64,000 bases of DNA from CAIZGX01 sp046048875 (GTDB lineage: Bacteria; Bacteroidota; Bacteroidia; Flavobacteriales_D; Sanyastnellaceae): NCBI GenBank assembly GCA_046048875.1, contig JBJOFG010000014.1, positions 186,001 to 250,000 of the forward strand, read 5' to 3'. A model generated the notes under the pieces. That model made no database searches, had not been told where the DNA came from, and saw only the letters and a list, made by a program, of their open reading frames with translations. Positions 1 through 9,900 of this stretch are shown piece after piece. The first letter of the stretch is position 1; every line of letters begins with the position of its first letter. The translations under genes were made by a program, and so were the position numbers.

Positions 1-489
1 GACCTTGTTAATCTTGGTTTGTGGAACGACAACTTGAAAAACAAGTTGATGTCTACCAGTGGTTCGGTTCAAAACATCGACGAGATTCCAGATAACTTGA
101 AAGCCTTGTATAAGACTTCTTGGGAAATTTCACAACGTGTAGTTATTGATATGGCTGCAGACCGTGGAGCGTATATCTGTCAAAGCCAGTCGTTGAACAT
201 TTTCATGGAAAATGCGAATTTCGGTAAGTTGACATCTATGCATTTCTATGCATGGGAGAAAGGCTTGAAGACGGGTATGTATTATTTGAGAACAAAAGCA
301 GCAACAGATGCTATCAAGTTCACAGTAGATAAATCACAATTGTCTCAGCCGAAAACAGCTGCAGCAGTTGAAACAGCTCCTGTTTCAGTGAACATGAACA
401 TTACTCCTGAAACACTTTCTCAAAAGAATGTTGATGCTATTGCTTGTTCTTTGGACAATCCAGATTCATGTGAATCTTGCAGTGGGTAA
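1..489 (+). CDS. Ribonucleoside-diphosphate reductase alpha subunit, C-terminal part (partial)
   Basis: This is the 3' end of a gene that begins before the window; the frame is open from base 1. The product would reduce ribonucleoside diphosphates to deoxy forms in the cytoplasm with a small radical-generating subunit. The sequence shows the conserved tail segment GMYYLRT, carrying the paired tyrosines of the radical-transfer path, then a variable linker and a C-terminal CESC pair. That pair is the swinging dithiol that re-reduces the active site through thioredoxin or glutaredoxin. Both features fit a class I (NrdA/NrdE-type) large subunit. A strong terminator follows directly. I cannot tell class Ia from its variants because the N-terminal ATP cone and catalytic region lie outside the window. 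Confidence 0.93.
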   Translation, partial: DLVNLGLWNDNLKNKLMSTSGSVQNIDEIPDNLKALYKTSWEISQRVVIDMAADRGAYICQSQSLNIFMENANFGKLTSMHFYAWEKGLKTGMYYLRTKAATDAIKFTVDKSQLSQPKTAAAVETAPVSVNMNITPETLSQKNVDAIACSLDNPDSCESCSG

Positions 490-513
490 TCGAATTGAAA
501 TAATGAAATGGAA

Positions 514-537
514 GGGCCGCAATAGCGGCCCTTTTTT
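514..537 (+). terminator. Rho-independent terminator after the ribonucleotide reductase gene
   Basis: A perfect GC-rich hairpin (GGGCCGC, AATA loop, GCGGCCC) is followed at once by six T residues. It starts about 24 bases after the stop codon of the reductase gene. Confidence 0.92.
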
Positions 538-610
538 CTTCAATTCACTTTTAATAAGTTCCAATTGACTTACGATTGGGTCATTCGAAATATTTGTACC
601 TTGTAGTCAT

Positions 611-3427
611 ATGAGAAATCTCCTATTGTGTTTACTTGCTTCTTTAGCAAGTACTGTTTTGTTCGCGCAAACACTGCGTGGAAAGGTAGTAGAACAACAA
701 AATCAAGCTTCACTTACAGGTGCTGTAGTCTTTGAGAAAGGCACGAATAATGGCGTAACGACTGACTACGACGGTGAGTTTTCAATCAAGGTTGCGGCTT
801 TGCCAGTAACAATCGTCATTAAGTATGTGGGCTTTTCAGATCAGGAAATTGTAGTTAAGAACACTGATTTTCTTTTGGTTGAAATGAATTCGGGTGATTT
901 TGGACCGACAGTGATAATTAAAGATTCTCGCATTACTGAAAAGCAAAAACAGAATCCACTGACTGTCGAGCGCATGGACTTAACAGCGATTAAAAATTCG
1001 GCATCAGGAAATTTTTATGAAGGGCTAGGAGCTCTAAAGGGCGTTGACTTAACGACAGCGAGTCTCGGTTTCAGAGTAATAAATACAAGGGGATTTAATT
1101 CAACTTCACCGGTTAGAAGTTTGCAATTGATAGATGGGGTAGACAATCAATCACCTGGTTTGAATTTCTCATTGGGAAATTTCTTGGGCGCTCCTGATTT
1201 AGATGTGTTTGCTGTAGAAATTGTGCAAGGAGCAAGCAGTGCATTCTATGGTCCCGGGGCATTCAACGGAGTCATAAAAATGGAAACGAAGGATCCGTTT
1301 TTTTATACAGGATTAACAGCGCAGTTAAGGGTGGGAGAAAGGCAATTGGTTGAACCATCTGTGCGTTTCGCTCACGCGTTTTCAAACAAGGAAGGGTATA
1401 AATTTCTAGCGTACAAGTTCAACGTCTTTGCTTTTAAAGCGTTGGATTGGTCTGCAGATAACCAATCTCCAATATACAATGGCGGATATTCAGCGAGCAA
1501 CCCTGGAAGATTTGATGCGGTGAACACGTATGGCGATGAATATTTTGCTGCAAACAATTACTCTGAAGATTCGAACGGTAAACCTGGATTGGGTACCTTC
1601 TTTAGAACGGGTTATCGTGAGTCGGATTTGGTAGATTACAATACCAAGAATGTGAAGGCCAATGCTTCTGTTCATTTGCGTTTAAAGCCTGAGCTTGAAG
1701 AGAATTCACCTGAATTGATTTTTGCAGGAAATGTAGGTCAAGGGACAACCGTTTATCAAGGTGATAACCGTTTTAGTTTGCGCGACATCTTGTTCTATCA
1801 AGGGCGCGTTGAATTAAAGAAGAAAGACAAGTATTTTATTCGCTTTTATGGAACGGGTGAAGATGCAGGTAAGAGTTTTGATCCTTATTTCACCGCTTTG
1901 AAATTGCAGGATGCGGCGCGTTCTGATGAGAATTGGGCGAATGTTTATGTGAAGTATTGGCAAGATTCTATTCGCAGTCAGGTGTTGGATATGGGTTATC
2001 CCCAATATGTTCAAAACCCGAATTGGCCAGCAGAACCTAATTTCTTTATCGTTCCAACCGATGAGCAATACGCTGCATGGACAGCTCAACACGCAGATAG
2101 CCTCGCTTATTTTCATCAGTTGGTAGAAAACTGGACAAATAATGGAACAGGTGGAATTCCAATTCAGGGACAATATGGATTTTTCCAACCGGGTTCTGCA
2201 ATGTTTAATTCGAATTTCGACCGTATCACTTCTTCCAAAAACAATGAAGCTGATGGAGGAACGCGTTTCTACGATCGCTCGTCATTGTTCCATACACAGG
2301 CGGAATACCAGTGGAAAGGAAAAGGATTCATTGATTATCGTATTGGTGGGAACGCACGATTGTATCGTCCGAATTCAGCGGGAACTATATTCACCGATGA
2401 TTCGACGAAGATTTATAATTACGAAGGCGGATTGTATTTCGGAGGTACTCGGAAGTTTTTGGAGAATCGTTTAATCGTGAGCGGAACCATTCGCCTGGAT
2501 AAAAACAAAAATTTCGATGCGCTAATTAGTCCTGCCGCTTCAGTAGTTTTTCAACCTAAAAAAAATCACTACTTAAGAGCTTCTTTCTCTTCTGCGCTCA
2601 GAAATCCAACCTTAACCGATCAGTATCTTGACTTAAACGTTGGTCCGGCTATTTTGAGCGGGAATCTAACGGGTGTAGACTCCTTGATTACACTCGCGAG
2701 TTTCAACGCTTATAGAAATACGTTGGAGACAGATAGTCTTCGTTATTTCAACATAGATCCGATTCGTCCAGAACAGGTAAAGACACTTGAATTTGGTTAC
2801 AGAGGTTCTTTCTTAGACCAAAAAGTGTATGTTGATTTAGGCGCTTATTACAGTGAGTACAAGCACTTCATTGGATACAACATTGGGTTGGAAGCGACCT
2901 TTGATCCGACCACGAATTTGCCCGACGAACTTCAGGTATACCGCTATTCTGCCAATTCAAAAAACACCGTTGTTACGCAAGGAGCGAATGTTGGTTTGAA
3001 TTATTACTTCCATGAAAAGCACAGTTTTGGCGCTAACTATTCCTTCAACAGCATTGTTAGAAGCGATGAAAACGACCCAATCATTCCTGCTTTCAACACA
3101 CCAAAGCATAAGTATAATTTGAGTGTAACTGGAAACAAGTTGTTTGAGTCGAAGGAAGGGAATTGTTGGGGGTACAGCGTGAATTACAAATGGATTCAGG
3201 GATATCTTTTTGAGGGATCGCCCCAGTTTACGGGGTTTATCAATACCTATGATATGGTGGATGTTCAGTTAAATTACAGTTTAATCGAATCCAACATGTT
3301 CTTTAAAATAGGAGCTTCGAACGTGTTAAATAACAAACAAGTTCAAGTTTACGGAGGTCCTTCAATAGGAAGAATGGCCTATCTTAGCATCCAATATTCG
3401 TTCAATCATCAAAAAACAAATAAATAA
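611..3427 (+). CDS. TonB-dependent receptor with carboxypeptidase-like regulatory N-terminus
   Basis: This is an outer-membrane beta-barrel transporter of 938 residues, in the normal size range for the family. A signal peptide ends near residue 20 (LASTVLFA). A carboxypeptidase-D regulatory-like beta-sandwich (about 21-110) contains the typical DYDGEF and VKYVGF-like pattern. A plug domain follows at about 115-230, including RGFNS, LIDGVDNQS and VQGASSAFYGPGAFNG. The rest is barrel, rich in aromatic and Asn residues. The gene starts 74 bases after a terminator and is followed after 3 bases by a secreted hydrolase-fold protein, so the two should be co-transcribed. The substrate cannot be told from sequence, and it is not an obvious SusC because no SusD lies next to it. 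An AT-rich promoter with AATATTTG near 591-598 is plausible. Confidence 0.93.
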   Translation: MRNLLLCLLASLASTVLFAQTLRGKVVEQQNQASLTGAVVFEKGTNNGVTTDYDGEFSIKVAALPVTIVIKYVGFSDQEIVVKNTDFLLVEMNSGDFGPTVIIKDSRITEKQKQNPLTVERMDLTAIKNSASGNFYEGLGALKGVDLTTASLGFRVINTRGFNSTSPVRSLQLIDGVDNQSPGLNFSLGNFLGAPDLDVFAVEIVQGASSAFYGPGAFNGVIKMETKDPFFYTGLTAQLRVGERQLVEPSVRFAHAFSNKEGYKFLAYKFNVFAFKALDWSADNQSPIYNGGYSASNPGRFDAVNTYGDEYFAANNYSEDSNGKPGLGTFFRTGYRESDLVDYNTKNVKANASVHLRLKPELEENSPELIFAGNVGQGTTVYQGDNRFSLRDILFYQGRVELKKKDKYFIRFYGTGEDAGKSFDPYFTALKLQDAARSDENWANVYVKYWQDSIRSQVLDMGYPQYVQNPNWPAEPNFFIVPTDEQYAAWTAQHADSLAYFHQLVENWTNNGTGGIPIQGQYGFFQPGSAMFNSNFDRITSSKNNEADGGTRFYDRSSLFHTQAEYQWKGKGFIDYRIGGNARLYRPNSAGTIFTDDSTKIYNYEGGLYFGGTRKFLENRLIVSGTIRLDKNKNFDALISPAASVVFQPKKNHYLRASFSSALRNPTLTDQYLDLNVGPAILSGNLTGVDSLITLASFNAYRNTLETDSLRYFNIDPIRPEQVKTLEFGYRGSFLDQKVYVDLGAYYSEYKHFIGYNIGLEATFDPTTNLPDELQVYRYSANSKNTVVTQGANVGLNYYFHEKHSFGANYSFNSIVRSDENDPIIPAFNTPKHKYNLSVTGNKLFESKEGNCWGYSVNYKWIQGYLFEGSPQFTGFINTYDMVDVQLNYSLIESNMFFKIGASNVLNNKQVQVYGGPSIGRMAYLSIQYSFNHQKTNK

Positions 3428-3430
3428 ACT

Positions 3431-4936
3431 ATGAAAAAAATCTACTCATTGATTGCCATTGCGATGTTGAGTGTGACTGGTGCTTATGCACAGCGTTACA
3501 TGACAGAGCAATTTTCATCGGTAAACGTTCAAACGGACATTACCTATGGAGTTAACGCTACTGTATTGCTTTACCAAGTTGTTGGAGAGGCTGTTCCAGA
3601 GCAATTGAAAATGGATGTATACACTCCAGCAGGAGATACAGAGACAGAACGTCCAGTTATTCTTTATTTCCACACTGGTAATTTCCTTCCTTTCCCACAG
3701 AACCAAGGTACTGGTGGAACACGCACAGATTCTACCATTGTTGAATTGTGTACTCGTTTAGCTAAGTTGGGTTACGTAGTTGCATCTTGTGATTACCGTC
3801 TTGGATGGAACCCAATTGCAGCAACTCAAGAAGAGCGTGTAAACACATTGATCAACGCGGCTTACCGTGGTGTTCAAGACTGTCGCACTGCTGTACGTTA
3901 TTTCCGTAAGACCGCTGCAGAAGATGGAAATCCTTTCGGTATTGACCCAACTCGTGTTGCAGTATGGGGACAAGGTACAGGTGGATACATCACATTTGCT
4001 GCTTCAGGAATTGATGCATACACAGATTTGTTGTTGCCTAAGTTCACAACAAGCGCTGGTATTCCAATGGTATTGGATTTCGTAAACGGTGATATCAACG
4101 GTACATCTGTTGGTGTTAACCCATTAAACGGAGATACTTTGTGTTATGCTAACCACGTTGGTTACAGTTCAGACTTTAATGTTGCTGTAAACATGGGTGG
4201 TGCATGTGGAGATATTTCTTGGATCGATGCAAATGATAACCCAATCATTTCATTCCAAGTTCCAACAGACCCATTCGCTCCTTACTACACAGGAACTGTA
4301 ATTGTTCCAGGTTTGAATTTACCAGTTGTCGAAGTTCAAGGAAGCTATGATGTACAAATGGCATTAAGCCAATACGGTAACAACGGTGTATTTGAATTGG
4401 CTGAGGGATATGCTCCAGGTCAACCTTTCACAGATGCTGCTAACGCAACAAACAACGGTTTCCACGGTTTATTCCCTTTCGAGCGTCCTGCTGGAATGGA
4501 AGTAGATTCTTCACCATGGGATTGGTGGGATACTGCAACTAACCCTGGAAGTGCAAACGGTTTGTTAACCAACCCAGATATGTCTGCTGCAAAAGGAAAA
4601 GCTTTTTGTGATTCTATTATGGGCTATGCAGTTCCACGTGTTGCTTGCGCATTGAATTTGAATACAAGCCCATGTTACATTGGTATTGACGAAACTGAAG
4701 AAGTTTCTTTCAATGTATTCCCTAACCCAGCAAACGAATCATTTGCAATTCGTGCTTCTGAGCGCGTGAGTGCAATTCGTGTATTCGATGCAATGGGAAG
4801 AGTAGTTTACAATTCAAACACAACTAATCAAGAGGTTGTATTTGTAGATTCTTCGAATTGGTCTGCAGGAATGTATACCGTCGAGATTCATACAGATAAC
4901 AATGCAGTTGCAAGAAAGAAAATGTTGAAGAACTAA
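3431..4936 (+). CDS. Secreted alpha/beta-hydrolase-fold protein with T9SS sorting domain; catalytic serine missing
   Basis: The 501-residue product has a signal peptide (about 1-20, ending GAYA), an alpha/beta-hydrolase domain (about 60-420) and a C-terminal type A T9SS sorting domain (about 430-501, with NVFPNPANE and SAGMYTVEI). It should therefore be exported by the type IX system. The fold resembles the carboxylesterase/BD-FAE group: RPVILYFHTGNF aligns with the oxyanion strand, and DYRLGW and GIDPTRVAVWG match the segments before the nucleophile elbow. At the elbow the sequence reads G-Q-G-T-G (residues 180-184) where active enzymes have G-x-S-x-G, so the nucleophile is glycine. The oxyanion HGG is also altered to HTG. 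I infer a binding or scaffold role together with the TonB receptor encoded 3 bases upstream. The fold is a confident call; the function is unknown. Confidence 0.85.
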   Translation: MKKIYSLIAIAMLSVTGAYAQRYMTEQFSSVNVQTDITYGVNATVLLYQVVGEAVPEQLKMDVYTPAGDTETERPVILYFHTGNFLPFPQNQGTGGTRTDSTIVELCTRLAKLGYVVASCDYRLGWNPIAATQEERVNTLINAAYRGVQDCRTAVRYFRKTAAEDGNPFGIDPTRVAVWGQGTGGYITFAASGIDAYTDLLLPKFTTSAGIPMVLDFVNGDINGTSVGVNPLNGDTLCYANHVGYSSDFNVAVNMGGACGDISWIDANDNPIISFQVPTDPFAPYYTGTVIVPGLNLPVVEVQGSYDVQMALSQYGNNGVFELAEGYAPGQPFTDAANATNNGFHGLFPFERPAGMEVDSSPWDWWDTATNPGSANGLLTNPDMSAAKGKAFCDSIMGYAVPRVACALNLNTSPCYIGIDETEEVSFNVFPNPANESFAIRASERVSAIRVFDAMGRVVYNSNTTNQEVVFVDSSNWSAGMYTVEIHTDNNAVARKKMLKN

Positions 4937-4954
4937 TCTTCTTCTTCTGAATAG

Positions 4955-4983
4955 AAAAGGCCCTAGAAATAGGGCCTTTTTTT
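4955..4983. terminator. Bidirectional terminator between the hydrolase-fold gene and the HIT gene
   Basis: An A-tract, the stem GGCCCTA with a short GAAA loop, TAGGGCC, and then seven or more T residues form a classic terminator for the plus-strand gene. The A-tract on the other side gives a T-run on the minus strand, so the same hairpin can end the convergent greA-HIT transcript. Confidence 0.9.
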
Positions 4984-4999
4984 ATGACGTTAAATTTTT

Positions 5000-5389
5000 T
5001 TATGCTTTTGCTATCTCGTCTGCGAGTTCCTTGTATTCTTCAGGTGTGAATTTCAAACGTTCTTTTTCGAAATTCATATCGTGAATATGATTGATTGGAA
5101 TAAGGTGCATGTGTGCATGTGGCACTTCAAGACCAATTACACTTATTCCTATTTTTTTGCACGGTATTACTGTTTGAATTTTACGTGCAACCTCTTTCGC
5201 AAATAGGTTAAGTTCCTTGAGCTCTACTTCTGGAAGATCGAAGATGTAATCTATTTCCTTTTTAGGAACTACCAATGCGTGCCCTTTTGCTACAGGTAAA
5301 ATATCGAGAAATGCAATGAATAATTCGTTTTCAGCTATTTTGTAGCATGGAATTTCACCATTGATTATTCGAGTGAACAAGCTAGCCAT
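5000..5389 (-). CDS. HIT family protein (histidine-triad nucleotide hydrolase)
   Basis: The 129-residue cytosolic protein has the complete histidine triad HAHMHLIP at about residues 91-98. The middle of this motif carries the histidine that attacks the alpha phosphate of AMP-linked substrates. The N-terminal LFTRIINGEIPCYKI and GHALVVPKKE segments are also diagnostic of the HINT/HinT-like branch. It is probably a purine nucleoside phosphoramidase or dinucleotide hydrolase, but the physiological substrate cannot be read from sequence. The start codon overlaps the greA stop by one base (TAATG), which indicates translational coupling. Confidence 0.93.
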   Translation of the reverse strand: MASLFTRIINGEIPCYKIAENELFIAFLDILPVAKGHALVVPKKEIDYIFDLPEVELKELNLFAKEVARKIQTVIPCKKIGISVIGLEVPHAHMHLIPINHIHDMNFEKERLKFTPEEYKELADEIAKA

Positions 5390-5862
5390 TAGCGATTGAT
5401 ATCTAGAATTTCCAATTGAAGCGTACCAGCTGGAACCTGCACTTCTGCAATGTCACCCACTTTCTTTCCCAATAATCCTTTCCCAATAGGGGAGTCTATA
5501 CTGATTTTCTTTTCCGCAAGATTCGCTTCGTTTTCAGCTACGATGGTGTATTCAACTTCAGTATTCGTCTTCATGTTCTTCAACTTAACACGAGAGAGAA
5601 TAAATACCTTAGAATTGTCTATGTGAGAATCGTCTATTAATCGTGCATTAGCGGCTAGATCTTCCATTTTCGCTATACGCGCTTCCAAATGTCCTTGTGC
5701 TTCTTTGGCAGCATCATATTCAGCGTTTTCGCTTAAGTCGCCCTTATCTCTGGCTTCAGCAATTTGCTGACTAATTTTAGGGCGTTCTACCATTTTAAGA
5801 TGATGCAATTCATCTTTCAACTTTTTCAATCCCTCGGCTGTGTAATAGGCAATGTTCGACAT
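5389..5862 (-). CDS. greA: Transcription elongation factor GreA
   Basis: GreA binds the secondary channel of RNA polymerase and stimulates cleavage of backtracked transcripts. The 157-residue product starts at MSNIAYYT, the conserved GreA N-terminus. A longer frame to 5967 would add 35 residues with no similarity and would run through a terminator hairpin. The N-terminal coiled coil carries ARDKGDLSENAEYDAAKE, which includes the acidic tip residues that place the metal ion. The C-terminal globular domain contains SPIGKGLLGKKVGD. The HIT gene follows with a one-base overlap. Confidence 0.97.
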   Translation of the reverse strand: MSNIAYYTAEGLKKLKDELHHLKMVERPKISQQIAEARDKGDLSENAEYDAAKEAQGHLEARIAKMEDLAANARLIDDSHIDNSKVFILSRVKLKNMKTNTEVEYTIVAENEANLAEKKISIDSPIGKGLLGKKVGDIAEVQVPAGTLQLEILDINR

Positions 5863-5879
5863 AAACTTAGATGTATTTA

Positions 5880-5907
5880 AATAAAGAAACCCCGCGAACG
5901 AGGTTTC
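5880..5907 (-). terminator. Terminator after the PorV/PorQ-family gene
   Basis: On the minus strand a hairpin GAAACCTCG, loop TTCG, CGGGGTTTC is followed by a T-rich stretch (TTTATTT). It lies 22 bases beyond the stop of the PorV-like gene and ends the three-gene surface unit before greA. Confidence 0.75.
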
Positions 5908-5929
5908 AAAACAAATATAGGAAGAATTT

Positions 5930-6967
5930 TTAAAGCGTGATGTGTATTCCCATGCTATGAATTCCATTGAAAGGGTTAGTCAAGCGATAAGAATAATCAA
6001 GGCCGATAACACTTCCATTGTCTCCTGTTGGCAATTGAATAGTCATGCCACCCGTAGGACCGGCAAGTGCGCTTTGAGCGTTGTATGTTGTGTTAGATCC
6101 AATGTCTTGTTGGTAACCACCGCGCAAGAACAGTTTGTTTCGAAGATTATATTCTAATCCAACAGCAACTTGGTCTTTACTGAATGAGTTAGAGGTGTAA
6201 GCTGCATTCGCTGTAAGTTTCATGCTATTCTTCATTAAGAAGTCGTATGCAAAACCAACATTAACCATTGAAGGCATTTCGTACGGCTGAGAGCGTTGTT
6301 CAACAGTTAAGGTATTTCCGCTCGAAGGAATAACAGCAGACACGGTCATTCCATCGCCTTTGTAACGCATAGGTGGTCCAACGTTACGAAGTGTGATTCC
6401 AAAACGAACATTGTCTTTTTCACCTGTTACATAGCGAATACCAGCATCAAAAGCTACTCCCTGTGAGCGGACATTGTATATAGCTTCACTGATTAAACGA
6501 ACTGTAATTCCACCATAGATGCTGTTCGAGAATTCTTTCGCGAAACTAATTCCAATGTTAGAATAGTTTACGGTGAAACTTCCGATACCGCCTTCAGGGA
6601 GTGCTTCAGTAGTTCTTGCGATATCCCCGAAGTTCATGTTGACAACAGATAAACCGAAAGCTCCCGATTTTCCAACTTTTTGTCCGAATGCTGCTGCATT
6701 CAATTGAATGCCTGTTCCTACAAAGTACTGAGTATTTGTGAAAAGGAGTTCAGTTTTCTTAGTGAAAGCTAAACCTGCAACATTCAAGAAAACACTTTCA
6801 ACTCCAGTGACAGATGAAAGAGAAGAATTGCCTAATCCCGAAGAGCGAGCCCATGGATTGACCAACAAATGGCTCGCACCTGCTGATCCAGATCTATCAG
6901 GATTACCAGCAAAGATTGTAGCGGTAAATCCGAAAATCAAGGTTAATGATATGATTGATTTTTTCAT
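5930..6967 (-). CDS. PorV/PorQ-family outer-membrane beta-barrel protein
   Basis: The 345-residue product has a signal peptide (about 1-20, ending ATIFA) followed by SGSAGASHLLVNPWARSSG-like sequence and GLAFTKKTELLF. This is the hallmark opening of the PorV/PorQ family, in which a bacterium-specific N-terminal segment leads into a FadL-type barrel. The rest is amphipathic strands and ends in an even-spaced terminal strand (GIHITL). PorV itself is the T9SS shuttle that binds cargo sorting domains; paralogs often sit beside a particular large cargo gene. Here the gene follows the 1.4-kaa secreted protein after 20 bases and is the last gene of the unit. I infer a dedicated helper for that neighbour. 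Whether it is the housekeeping PorV cannot be decided here. Confidence 0.85.
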   Translation of the reverse strand: MKKSIISLTLIFGFTATIFAGNPDRSGSAGASHLLVNPWARSSGLGNSSLSSVTGVESVFLNVAGLAFTKKTELLFTNTQYFVGTGIQLNAAAFGQKVGKSGAFGLSVVNMNFGDIARTTEALPEGGIGSFTVNYSNIGISFAKEFSNSIYGGITVRLISEAIYNVRSQGVAFDAGIRYVTGEKDNVRFGITLRNVGPPMRYKGDGMTVSAVIPSSGNTLTVEQRSQPYEMPSMVNVGFAYDFLMKNSMKLTANAAYTSNSFSKDQVAVGLEYNLRNKLFLRGGYQQDIGSNTTYNAQSALAGPTGGMTIQLPTGDNGSVIGLDYSYRLTNPFNGIHSMGIHITL

Positions 6968-6987
6968 GATCTTAATTCGTATTTCAA

Positions 6988-9900
6988 TTAGAAGTTATTC
7001 AAGTCGACCGGACGCATAACGCCGAACCATTTCAATATTTTCTCACCGATTCCAGGTACGTCAACATGAATGATGTAGGTACCTGAAGCGATAGGAATGT
7101 TTCTCTCGTTTTTCAAATCCCAATCGATACTTGTGATTTTATCAGCTTTCTTGAATTGTCTGATTCTATTTCCATTTAAGTCGTAAATGGTGACAGTACA
7201 GATGTCAGGAAGGTTAGTCACTTTAATGCGGTTATCCAATTGGTTCGTCTCGTACGAACTGAATGCGTAGTATGGATTTGGAACCACATTGATAATGTCT
7301 AACACAGATGTCAACGTGTTGGCATCGTTCAAGGTTGTAGCAATATTCTTCGTAGAGAAAGTATAGATGTTTCTCCATTCGTTTACTGAACCGTTTGGTG
7401 TAGAGATATCAGGGTTGTTGTATGCGTAGCTCGCATATGGTTTAGCAACACGGACGCTGATTCGAACGTCGTTAGGAATAATTCCTTCTTCCACAGATAG
7501 TAGTGGGTGTTCTGGATTAACTAATCCACTTCCAACCCAAGTACATCCACGGAATACTTTTTTCCAGTTTGAAGAGCTGATCGAAGGATCAGACAACTTG
7601 CTATACAAGAATTCTCCGTTGTCATATGCAGGGCAAAGAGCTAAACTTGAGGATGGGCTTGTTGGTGAGTAGTCTTCCCAGCGCAAGTTTTTGAATACAT
7701 AGATCCAGTGTTGCCCACCGAATAAAGGTTGGCCGTTGTTGTTGTACAAACGTGCAGACGGATTCCAAATCATATCACGTCCATTCTCACCAACTAACCA
7801 ACTGTCTTCACCGAATGCCATGTTCAATCTCTCACCAGTGCTCAAGTCGATAGCATATCCTGGGAACCAACCCATACCAATTGTAGAAATTAAATCTCCC
7901 TCAGCGGCGTTGTATCCGGCTTGTCCTGCTTTTCTTCCATTTTTATCTACAGAAGGGGCACGACGAACTTTCATTTTTTCAGGATCTACAGAGTTATCAC
8001 CGTCATTGTCTTCTGCAAGTTCAGGTGTGAATTGCATTTCCAACACAGGACAACGTGTCCATTTAGATTTGTCTTTGGTGAAAACAATATCTACGTTGTT
8101 TAAGCCTTTGATGTTTGATTTGCGTTGTTGATCCAATTGGTCCAAATCACCCTTTAAGGCATCAATGGTTGGAGCTACATTGTTGACTACAATGTTTGCA
8201 TCGTTAGGATCTAACACAGTACCGGAAACCAAGCAATATGGTGACCATGTACCACCCGCAACTGCTTCGTATTTCTCCTGTTCATCAGTGAAAGGAAAAC
8301 CAGAACTTCCTTGCTCATAGTCGTCATACAAAGCTTCTGACAATGCTTGTGGATCTGTACCTTCAGTTTTAACGCTTCCTGCACGTATCCAGTTTTGCTC
8401 AGAGAATCCTTCAGCATCTTGTATTCCGAGTAACCAAGGTTTAGAAGGGTCGTCATATGATACCGATGAAGACAAAAGTTCAGTGTAATGCTTCACCTCT
8501 TCACCATCTACCTGATAATCATATTGTCCCCAGGTAACAGAAAGTCCCCAGTCTATTATAACATCTTCGCTTGAAGTATTAAACTTCTTGTATGTACCGT
8601 AAATAGTTCCTTCGTCTAGATTTTCGAGTTCCCAATACATGCTGTCTGGTGCTTCCTCTCCGAAGGCAGTAGATTTGAGGCGCAATTCGAAATCAGCTGA
8701 AGGCACGCGAAGCGGATCTACAACCTTAACTTGAACAGGTCCCTTACCAGGAGCGTAGGTCAATTCGCTTATGTTGTTGTTAGCTAAAATGATTGCTTCT
8801 GTTTCAGAGCCCAACAACAAATCGTTGTTACCGTTTCCTTTTCCTTCAATACGAGTCAATGGAACGCCGTCGCCGTAGTTAGAATTTTGGATAGTTCCAC
8901 CTAACTCTGGAGAAGGGATGTGTGGAATGGCAGAAATCTTCTGAATTTCGCCTATCGCACTCTTTCTCGAGGATAAGAAAGCCTCATCCTGACCCTTTTC
9001 AAGGGCAATGTCGTATTGCGCGTAGTTATTGTAACCATATGCAATTACCATGAAGTAATAAGTCTTGTGGTTGATTAAGGCATTGTTTCCCGTAGCGAAT
9101 GCATCTGTTGTCACTCGGAATGAACGTTGAATACCATTGTCAGCACCATCCACTTTCAACTCAGGTACAATATATCCGGTGATTGGATCACGTGAGAAGT
9201 TGATAATTCTTCCAACACCATTTTTAACGTCGCATTGAGCAATCAAACGCGCTTTCTCGATGTCTCCGAGATCATTAGCACTCACGTCATCATTAGCACG
9301 TTGGTATACCAAGTAGCCTTCAAATTTATAAGAGCGATCTTCAAGAGTAAGTTGAGTTCCGTCGGCTAATTCCTCAGGAATACTTGGGTCGAAACCGCCT
9401 TGCTCAGGACCGTAGTTCTCTTGGTAGTTAGTAGAAATCGCATTATCGTTGTTCAACATAAGGATGATTTCCTTATCTAATTCTTGAACAGCAACATCTG
9501 GAGCATCTGGACCAGAAACCAATTCGAAACAGTTGTCAAATAAAGATTGTGCCTTATCGTCAAACTCACGAAGTAATCGAACAGATTCGAAAGGGTCTCC
9601 GCTGTTTGCTTTTGCCCAAACAATTCCTAAAGTAATGTTATTGTAATCACCAGGCTTCAAGGTGAAAGGACCTGCTGCTTGAATGAAACGACGGTCATTT
9701 GGTGGATTACCCTCAGACTCTTCAGACCAATCGTCGGTTATAACGCCAGCGGTACCCCAGTGCAATGGGTCTGTATCATCTGGGAACATGTAGTCTGCAG
9801 CAATATCAGTAACGTTAGGCCCCGAAGCTCCATTTCCGCCGTAGTTCATACGTTGACCATTTTTCCAAAATCCTTTCATGTAGTTATAAAAGTGACTTGG

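Noticed and set aside
5863..5967. N-terminal 35-residue extension of GreA
   Set aside because: It would read through a terminator hairpin and is unlike GreA; the ATG at 5862 begins the conserved sequence.
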